Origin: DASSUW01 sp036520135
GTDB taxonomy: Bacteria > Actinomycetota > Thermoleophilia > Solirubrobacterales > Solirubrobacteraceae
Length of the DNA: 35,487 nucleotides
Assembly (NCBI GenBank): GCA_036520135.1
Contig: DATDKF010000007.1
Location: forward strand, 1 to 35,487
Direction of reading: 5' to 3'
Part shown: one piece after another, positions 30,140-35,487 of the stretch
Numbering within the stretch: position 1 is the stretch's first letter
Layout: the number at the start of each line of letters is the position of its first letter
Made by a program: the position numbers and the translations under genes
Notes under the pieces: model-generated
What the model was told of the DNA's origin: nothing
The model's input: only the letters and a program-made list of their open reading frames with translations
Database searches by the model: none

Positions 30140-30396
30140 TACACTTCGTCGCCGCCGCCCGTCGCGCGGCCCGCGAGGATGTCGGTCAGCCGCTGGACGT
30201 CGGCGCCGGAGATCACGTCTTCGCCGCCCTCGTGCTTTTTGCGCAGCCGGTTGACGAGCTCCGCCCGGAGGATGTCGATCTTGCCGTGCAGGATCCGCCG
30301 CCGGTAGGACACCTCCTGCTCCTCGTCCGTGAGCTGCTGGATCAGGTCCTTCAGCTCCTGGTCGGAGAGGGAGCCGAGATCGGGGAAAGTGTCCAT
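30139..30396 (-). CDS. RsiG-like anti-sigma factor (c-di-GMP-binding type)
   Basis: 85-aa protein that is mostly a helical hairpin: SLSDQELKDLIQQLTDEEQEVSYRRRILHGKIDILRAELVNRLRKKH. The RsiG signature E(x3)S(x2)R(x3)Q(x3)D can be laid on E26-S30-R33-H37-D41, with His in place of Gln. RsiG holds the sigma factor WhiG when bound to c-di-GMP; short single-motif forms act as homodimers in deep-branching actinobacteria. ATG at 30396 is chosen because it lies 7 nt after the -10 TATGCT; upstream in-frame starts to 30486 lie within pgsA. First gene of the operon with the FHA and FtsR-like proteins. No sigma factor gene is in the window. Confidence 0.75.
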   Translation of the reverse strand: MDTFPDLGSLSDQELKDLIQQLTDEEQEVSYRRRILHGKIDILRAELVNRLRKKHEGGEDVISGADVQRLTDILAGRATGGGDEV

Positions 30397-30403
30397 GGCG
30401 CCG

Positions 30404-30409
30404 AGCATA
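30404..30409 (-). promoter_or_regulatory. -10 element of the rsiG-like operon
   Basis: TATGCT on the minus strand, 7 nt before the ATG at 30396; the transcript should be leaderless. It lies in the 20-nt gap after the phosphatidyltransferase gene. Confidence 0.5.
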
Positions 30410-30416
30410 GCAATCA

Positions 30417-31064
30417 TCAACCTGAACTTGAGGGTCTCTGCGCGAGCCCGTCGCGCATGTATTTCGCGGTCGATCCGAGGACGCACGCGAGCCCGATGTA
30501 CAGGAAGATTGCCCCGACCGTCTCGAGCCCGGCCAGCGCGAAGAAGAGGGCGCTGAGCACCGGCCAGACGCCCAGCCGGCCGAGCCAGTTGACCTTGATG
30601 CCGAGCCCGTGATGCAGGGCCCAGCGGACGAGCCCGAGCATGAAGACCTCACGCGCGGCGAGCAGCGCCACCGCCCAGCGGGGCAGCAGCTCGAAGTGCC
30701 AGCACACGACCACGCCGGAGATCACCAGCAAGCGGTCGACCAGCGGGTCCAGCAGCGCGCCCATCCGCGAGTACTGGCCCGTGATCCGCGCGGCGATCCC
30801 GTCGAAGTAGTCGCTCCACCCGACGAGGCCGAAGATCGCCGTGGCGAGCCAGTACTGCCCGTCGCCCGAGTCGAACGCGAGGTACAGGAACACCGGGATG
30901 AGCGCGAGCCGGACATAGCCGATCGCGTTCGGGATCGTCCACGGGTTCAGCGGCGCGCCCTTGACGGTCTGGGGCGGCGGCGGCCCCGAGCGGTCGAGCC
31001 CGCTCAGGCGCCGGAACGTGAGCCGGGCCCTCTCGGCGGCCTCGGCTACGGGACGCTCTGCCAC
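30417..31064 (-). CDS. CDP-alcohol phosphatidyltransferase (PgsA-like)
   Basis: 215-aa membrane enzyme with about five hydrophobic segments. The family signature D(x2)DG(x2)AR(x8)G(x3)D(x3)D is complete: DYFDGIAARITGQYSRMGALLDPLVD. It transfers a phosphatidyl group from CDP-diacylglycerol to an alcohol such as glycerol-3-phosphate. The start NPWTIPNAIGYVRLALIPVFLYLAF is the usual first helix, preceded by about 40 charged residues. GTG at 31064 lies inside the proS 3' end (19-nt overlap). It could also be a cardiolipin- or phosphatidylinositol-phosphate-type member. Confidence 0.87.
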   Translation of the reverse strand: MAERPVAEAAERARLTFRRLSGLDRSGPPPPQTVKGAPLNPWTIPNAIGYVRLALIPVFLYLAFDSGDGQYWLATAIFGLVGWSDYFDGIAARITGQYSRMGALLDPLVDRLLVISGVVVCWHFELLPRWAVALLAAREVFMLGLVRWALHHGLGIKVNWLGRLGVWPVLSALFFALAGLETVGAIFLYIGLACVLGSTAKYMRDGLAQRPSSSG

Positions 31065-32728
31065 AGCTCAGCGACCGCCTGCGCGGCGCCCTCGAGCGGC
31101 ACGGCGCGGGCCTCGCGGCCGCGGCGGATCTGCAGCTCCACCTCGCCGTCCGCGAGCGTCCGCCGGCCGACGGTCACGCGGACCGGCACGCCGAGCAACT
31201 CGGCGTCGGCGAACTTCTCCCCCGGGCCGGCGTCGCGATCGTCGTAGAGCACCTTCAGGCCGGTCGCCTGCAGCTCCTCGTAGACGCGCTCGCCGAGCGC
31301 GCGCTCCTCGCTGCCCTCCTTGCCGAGCGCGACCAGGTGCAGGTCCCACGGCGCGATCGCGCGCGACCAGGAGATGCCCTTCTCGTCGGCGTACTGCTCG
31401 ATCGCGGCAGCGGTGATGCGCGCCGGGCCGAGTCCGTAGGAGCCCATCCAGATCAGCTGCGTGTTCCCCGCCTCGTCGAGGTAGGTGGCGCCGAGCGGCT
31501 CTGAGTAGCGCGCGCCGAGCTTGAAGATGTTGCCGACCTCGATCGCCGGCTCGATGCGGATCGCGTGCCCGTTGACGGTGTCGCCGGGGTCGACGCTGCG
31601 GACGTCGCCGCGTTTGAACGGGAAGTCGCGGCCGGGTTCGATGCCGCGCAGGTGCGCGTTGTCGCGGTTGGCGCCGGTCACGTAGGCGCCGGGCTCGACG
31701 GCGTCGTCGAGCAGGATCGGGACGTCGATCCCCACCGGGCCGATGTAGCCGGCCGGCCCGATGCGCTCTGCGAACTCCTCCTCGCGCGCGGGCCGGAACG
31801 GCGCGCCGAGCGCGTTGGCGAGCTTGATGTCGTTGACGCGGTGGTCGCCGCGGACGACGACGAGCGTCAGCCCGCGGTCCTCGACGATCACCGGGTAGGC
31901 CTTGAGCAGCGTGCCGGCGTCGACGTGCATTGCCTGCGCGACCTCGGCGACGGTCGTGAGCCCCGGCGTCTCGACGAGCTCCGGCTCGGGGAGCCCGTCG
32001 GGCAGCTGCACCGGCTTGGCGTCGGCAGTCGCCACCTCGACGTTTGCCGCGTACCCCGGCGCCAGCGCGACGTCGTTCTCCCCCGCCGGGCACGGCGCCA
32101 TGTACTCGTGGGCGCCGATGCCGCCCATCATCCCGACGTCGGAGTCCACGCGGTACCACTCGAGACCGACTCGATCCATGATGTGGTCGTACGCCTCGCG
32201 ATAGCGCTCGTAGTGCGCGTCGAGGCCCTCGCGGTCGCGGTCGAACGTGTACGCGTCCTTCATGATGAACTCGCGCGTGCGCAGCATGCCGGCGCGCGGG
32301 CGCGGCTCGTCGCGCTCCTTGACCTGGAAGTGGTAGAGGCTGAACGGGAGGTCGCGGTAGGAGCGCACGACCTGGGCGACGTGTGTCGTCACCGCCTCCT
32401 CGTGGCTCAACGCGAGCACGAGCTCGGCGCCGCGGCGGTCCTGGAGCTTGAACAGCTCCGCGATCACGTAACGGCCACTCCGCTGCCAGATCTCCGCCGG
32501 GTTGAGGACCGGCATCAGCATCTCCTGGGCGCCGATCGCGTCGAGCTCCTCGCGGATGATCTGGCTGACGTTCTCGTGCACGCGCCAGCCGGCCGGCAGC
32601 CACGACCACATGCCGGTGCCGAGCTGGCGGGCGAGGCCGGCGCGGACGAGCAGCTTGTGGGAGAGCGCCTCGGCGTCGGCGGGCGCCTCCTTCTCGGTCG
32701 GCAGGAAGTAGCGGTCAAGGCGCGTCAT
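31046..32728 (-). CDS. proS: Prolyl-tRNA synthetase
   Basis: 560-aa class II synthetase of the bacterial type. SHKLLVRAGLARQLGTGMWSWLPAGWRV and MLMPVLNPAEIWQRSGR are motif 1 region, FQVKERDEPRPRAGMLRTREFIMKDAYTFD is motif 2, and WMGSYGLGPARITAAAIEQ is motif 3. Between motifs 2 and 3 (about 220-390) is the editing (INS) domain that clears mischarged alanine. The C-terminal anticodon-binding domain is complete (LKVLYDDRDAGPGEKFADAELLGVPVRVTVG). ATG at 32728 opens the conserved domain. Promoter likely at 32740-32745, possibly shared with the divergent glucosidase. Confidence 0.95.
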   Translation of the reverse strand: MTRLDRYFLPTEKEAPADAEALSHKLLVRAGLARQLGTGMWSWLPAGWRVHENVSQIIREELDAIGAQEMLMPVLNPAEIWQRSGRYVIAELFKLQDRRGAELVLALSHEEAVTTHVAQVVRSYRDLPFSLYHFQVKERDEPRPRAGMLRTREFIMKDAYTFDRDREGLDAHYERYREAYDHIMDRVGLEWYRVDSDVGMMGGIGAHEYMAPCPAGENDVALAPGYAANVEVATADAKPVQLPDGLPEPELVETPGLTTVAEVAQAMHVDAGTLLKAYPVIVEDRGLTLVVVRGDHRVNDIKLANALGAPFRPAREEEFAERIGPAGYIGPVGIDVPILLDDAVEPGAYVTGANRDNAHLRGIEPGRDFPFKRGDVRSVDPGDTVNGHAIRIEPAIEVGNIFKLGARYSEPLGATYLDEAGNTQLIWMGSYGLGPARITAAAIEQYADEKGISWSRAIAPWDLHLVALGKEGSEERALGERVYEELQATGLKVLYDDRDAGPGEKFADAELLGVPVRVTVGRRTLADGEVELQIRRGREARAVPLEGAAQAVAELWQSVP

Positions 32729-32739
32729 GAAGGGTGGAG

Positions 32740-32749
32740 AGCCTAGTGT
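32740..32749. promoter_or_regulatory. Possible bidirectional -10 element between proS and the glucosidase
   Basis: AGCCTAGTGT reads as TAGGCT on the minus strand (32745-32740) and TAGTGT on the plus strand (32744-32749), sharing one TA. It is 11 nt from the proS ATG and 10 nt from the glucosidase ATG. The whole gap is only 31 bp. Confidence 0.45.
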
Positions 32750-32759
32750 GTCGCGCCTC

Positions 32760-34868
32760 ATGGAGGTGACCGCAGTCGCGGACGGCGTGTTCCGGGTCGG
32801 CCTGTTCCGCGACGGCCGTCCATCGGATTACGCGAGCCCCGCGCTCGCCGATCATCCGGCGCCGGGCGAGCCGGTGGAGATCGCCGCCTTCCGCGATCTG
32901 GTGGAGATCGAGTCGATCGGGTTCGTGGACGGCCGCCCGCGGCTCGTGACCCGGCGCCGGCCCGGCGAGCGGTTCTTCGCGTGCGGCGAGCGGACGAGCG
33001 GGCTGGAGAAGACCGGCTCGCACCAGGTGTTCTGGAACATCGACCCGCCGGCGGGGCACACGGCCTCGTTCAACAACCTCTACACGTCGATCCCGTTCGT
33101 GCTGTCGCTGTCCGAGGGACGGTCGCACGGGCTGCTGTTCGACTCGACGGGCCGCGTGGAGATCGACCTGGCGAAGGCGGATCCCGCGCGCGTCGTGTAC
33201 GAGGCCGCGGGCGGCGACCTCGTGTTCTACGTGGTCGCCGGGCCGTCGCCGCGGGAGGTGCTCGACCGCTACACGGCGCTGACGGGGCGGACGCCGATGC
33301 CGCCTGTGTGGGCGCTCGGCAACCAGCAGTCGCGCTGGAGCTACATGAGCGCCGACGAGCTGCGCGCGATCGCGGCCGAGTTCCGCGCGCGGTCGATCCC
33401 GTGCGACGTGCTCTACCTCGACATCGACTACATGGACGGCTACCGCGTCTTCACCTGGGACGCGGAGCGGTTCCCCGACCCGGCGGGGCTGATCGCGGAG
33501 CTCGGCGAGCAGGGGTTCCGGGTAGTCACGATCGTCGATCCCGGGGTGAAGGTCGACATGTCGTACCCGCTCTACACCGAGGGCCGCGAGCGCGGGTACT
33601 TCTGCCTGACGCACGACGGCGCCGAGTACAACAACGACGTCTGGCCCGGGCTGTGCGCGTTCCCGGACTTCACCGATCCGGCGGTGCGGTCGTGGTGGGG
33701 CGCGCGTCACGCCGGGTTGCTCGACGCCGGCGTGGCGGGCGTGTGGTGCGACATGAACGAGCCGGCGCTGTTCGTGCCGCGGCAGTCGACGATGCCCGGC
33801 GACGTCGTGCATCCCGGCGGCGGGCGGCCGCGGTGGCACGCCGAGGTCCACAACGCGTATGGATCCCACATGGCGGCGGCCACGCGCGAAGGGCTCGAGC
33901 GGCTGCGGCCGGAGCGGCGGCCGTTCGTCGTCTCGCGCGCGGGCTACGCGGGCCTGCAGCGGCACGCGCTGCAGTGGACGGGCGACAACTCGTCGTGGTG
34001 GGAGCACCTGTGGATGGGCATGCCGCAGCTGCAGAACCTCGGGCTGTCCGGGGTCGCGTGGTGCGGGGTCGACATCGGCGGGTTCTTCGGCGACTGCGAC
34101 GGCGAGCTGCTCGCGCGCTGGACCGAGTTCGGGGCGTTCCAGCCGTTCTGCCGCAACCACTCGGCGCTCGGGACCGTCGCGCAGGAGCCGTGGGCGTTCG
34201 GCGAGCCTTGGGAGAGCGTGTGCCGCGACATGCTGCGGCTGCGCATGCGGCTGGTGCCGTACCTGTACACGCTGTTCGAGGAGTGCCACCGGACCGGCGC
34301 TCCGGTGCTGCGGCCGCTGCTGTTCGAGTATCCGGACGATCCGGTGACCTACTCGGCCGACGACCAGTTCCTCGTCGGTGACGCGCTGCTCGTGGCGCCG
34401 ATCACGCGGCCGGGGATCGAACATCGCCACGTGTACCTGCCGGCGGGGACGTGGTGCCACTGGTGGACCGGCGAGCGGTTCAAGGGGCCGGCGCACATCC
34501 TCGCCCATGCCCCGCTCGGCCGGCCGGCGCTCTTCGCCCGCGCCAACGTGCCTGTGCCGCTCGGCGACCCGGTCGACCACACCGGTCTTCCTTCCTCTCT
34601 TACTTGGTTGGTCCATGCCGCGCCGGGGGCGGGCGAGAGTTCCTTGTACGAGGACGCAGGGGACGGCTACGGGCCTTGCTGTCGACGAACTGCGCATGTA
34701 GAGAGTGGCGGGGATGGCTCCGTCCGCTTCTCGCTCTCGGCGCGATCGGGCTCGCACGTGCCTGCTCGTTCCTCGGTCGTGATCAACGTGGTCGGGGTGG
34801 GTAGCGCTGTCGTGGAGGAGGCCGCCGAGGCCGTGGTGATAGAACGCTTTGAGAAGACCGACGACTGA
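32760..34868 (+). CDS. GH31 alpha-glucosidase
   Basis: 702-aa glycoside hydrolase of family 31. The (beta/alpha)8 domain starts with MPPVWALGNQQSRWSYMSADEL and DVLYLDIDYMDGYRVFTWD. The nucleophile Asp is in GVWCDMNEPALF and the acid/base Asp in WTGDNSSWWEHL; WCGVDIGGFFGDCDGELLARW follows. It should release alpha-linked glucose from malto- or isomalto-oligosaccharides; there is no signal peptide, so it is cytoplasmic. The C-terminal beta domain (YLPAGTWCHWWTG, YEDAGDGYGPCCRR) is complete. Codon use changes near 34581 with many T- and A-ending codons. ATG at 32760 is 10 nt after TAGTGT. Confidence 0.93.
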   Translation: MEVTAVADGVFRVGLFRDGRPSDYASPALADHPAPGEPVEIAAFRDLVEIESIGFVDGRPRLVTRRRPGERFFACGERTSGLEKTGSHQVFWNIDPPAGHTASFNNLYTSIPFVLSLSEGRSHGLLFDSTGRVEIDLAKADPARVVYEAAGGDLVFYVVAGPSPREVLDRYTALTGRTPMPPVWALGNQQSRWSYMSADELRAIAAEFRARSIPCDVLYLDIDYMDGYRVFTWDAERFPDPAGLIAELGEQGFRVVTIVDPGVKVDMSYPLYTEGRERGYFCLTHDGAEYNNDVWPGLCAFPDFTDPAVRSWWGARHAGLLDAGVAGVWCDMNEPALFVPRQSTMPGDVVHPGGGRPRWHAEVHNAYGSHMAAATREGLERLRPERRPFVVSRAGYAGLQRHALQWTGDNSSWWEHLWMGMPQLQNLGLSGVAWCGVDIGGFFGDCDGELLARWTEFGAFQPFCRNHSALGTVAQEPWAFGEPWESVCRDMLRLRMRLVPYLYTLFEECHRTGAPVLRPLLFEYPDDPVTYSADDQFLVGDALLVAPITRPGIEHRHVYLPAGTWCHWWTGERFKGPAHILAHAPLGRPALFARANVPVPLGDPVDHTGLPSSLTWLVHAAPGAGESSLYEDAGDGYGPCCRRTAHVESGGDGSVRFSLSARSGSHVPARSSVVINVVGVGSAVVEEAAEAVVIERFEKTDD

Positions 34869-34880
34869 CAGGAGCTTTTG

Positions 34881-35486
34881 ATGGCCTACGAGGTTCCCGC
34901 GCTCCCCTACGCCTACGACGCGCTCGAGCCGCACATCGACGAAGCGACGATGCGCGTCCATCACGACAAGCACCACCAGGCCTATGTGGACAAGGCCAAC
35001 GGCGCCCTCGAGGGCACCGAGTGGGACGGCAAGCCGATCGAGGAGGTCCTCAAGAGCCTCGACTCGCTGCCGGCCGACAAGCAGAAGGTCGTGCGCAACA
35101 ACGGCGGCGGCCACTACAACCACACGCTGTTCTGGGAGTCCATGAGCCCGGACGGCGGCGGCGAGCCCTCGGGCGCGCTGGGCGACGCGATCAACTCCGC
35201 GTTCGGGTCGTTCGACGACTTCAAGACCAAGCTCAAGGAGACCGGCGTCAACCAGTTCGGCTCCGGCTGGGCCTGGCTCGTCCACGACGGCTCCGGCCTC
35301 GCGGTCGTCGGCTCGGCCAACCAGGACAACCCGATCTCCGAAGGCTCCACGCCGCTGCTCGGCGTCGACGTCTGGGAGCACGCCTACTACCTCAAGTACC
35401 AGAACAAGCGCCCGGACTACATCGACGCGTGGTGGAACACCGTCGACTGGGACGCCGTCGCTGCGCGGTTCGACGCGGCTTCGTAA
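34881..35486 (+). CDS. sodA: Superoxide dismutase, manganese type
   Basis: 201-aa Fe/Mn superoxide dismutase. Metal ligands: His in MRVHHDKHHQAYV (about 28), His in GGGHYNHTLFW (about 77), and Asp and His in LGVDVWEHAYYLKY. The GGG before the second ligand and Gln in SANQDNPI point to manganese. ATG at 34881 follows AGGAG (34870-34874) by 6 nt, a normal ribosome site, unlike the leaderless genes around it. It begins 12 nt after the glucosidase stop. The stop TAA ends one base before the window edge. Confidence 0.95.
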   Translation: MAYEVPALPYAYDALEPHIDEATMRVHHDKHHQAYVDKANGALEGTEWDGKPIEEVLKSLDSLPADKQKVVRNNGGGHYNHTLFWESMSPDGGGEPSGALGDAINSAFGSFDDFKTKLKETGVNQFGSGWAWLVHDGSGLAVVGSANQDNPISEGSTPLLGVDVWEHAYYLKYQNKRPDYIDAWWNTVDWDAVAARFDAAS

Positions 35487-35487
35487 C

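Noticed and set aside
32715..35381. An 888-codon open frame spanning the antisense of GH31 and sodA
   Set aside because: Both plus-strand genes carry catalytic motifs; the opposite frame has none and crosses their boundary.

Overview
The window reads as chromosomal DNA of a very high-GC Gram-positive bacterium, most likely an actinobacterium of the class Thermoleophilia (Solirubrobacter/Conexibacter-like). The evidence is indirect. There is extreme G/C at third codon positions, an FHA-protein/FtsR-type MerR gene pair, a short RsiG-type protein, a DUF3052 protein and a wax-ester synthase/DGAT. Many promoters have the -10 form TAnnnT 6-8 nt before the start codon, which implies leaderless mRNAs. 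No rRNA, tRNA, CRISPR array, insertion sequence or phage gene was seen.

Layout. 1-5132 is metal homeostasis. An iron-uptake operon (EfeO/imelysin-like lipoprotein, then an FTR1-like permease cut by the window edge) sits behind two TTAGG-N4-CCTAA iron boxes. A Zn/Mn ABC transporter operon with two permeases (binding protein, permease, ATPase, permease) is divergent from a Fur/Zur-type regulator, with a Zur-like operator between them. 5213-11010 holds a Tat-exported PGRP amidase, a collapsed FAD-oxidoreductase remnant, an M48 protease, a DUF3052 protein, an intradiol-dioxygenase-like protein, a Nudix hydrolase, a cluster of short repeats with a perfect hairpin, and an alpha/beta hydrolase. 11010-18127 holds a CnoX-like thioredoxin, DNA polymerase IV with an SOS-like box, WS/DGAT with a perfect CRP-type palindrome, a DUF3105-like membrane protein, NAD synthetase, a PaaI-type thioesterase, and a membrane protein joining a sigma-region-4-like helix-turn-helix to an RskA-like outer domain.

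18136-24472 holds a GbsR/MarR regulator divergent from an ABC-2 exporter, then a LacI - phosphomannose-isomerase-like - FGGY-kinase sugar operon with twin LacI operators. 24457-26372 is an AhpD-like protein divergent from a MocR regulator. 26341-30396 is one tightly overlapping minus-strand operon: RsiG-like anti-sigma, zinc-ribbon FHA protein, FtsR-like MerR regulator, adenine phosphoribosyltransferase, SRPBCC protein, FAD-linked oxidase. 30417-35486 holds a CDP-alcohol phosphatidyltransferase, prolyl-tRNA synthetase, a GH31 alpha-glucosidase and Mn-type superoxide dismutase.

Genes are packed with 1-4 nt start/stop overlaps (GTGA, ATGA, TAGTG), and several convergent pairs share their stop codons. 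The most interesting items are the RsiG-FHA-FtsR operon, the in-frame collapsed FAD-oxidoreductase remnant, the operators at dinB and WS/DGAT, two -10 elements that appear to fire in both directions, and an ABC ATPase gene with no ordinary start codon. All family assignments come from reading motifs by eye; no database search was run.
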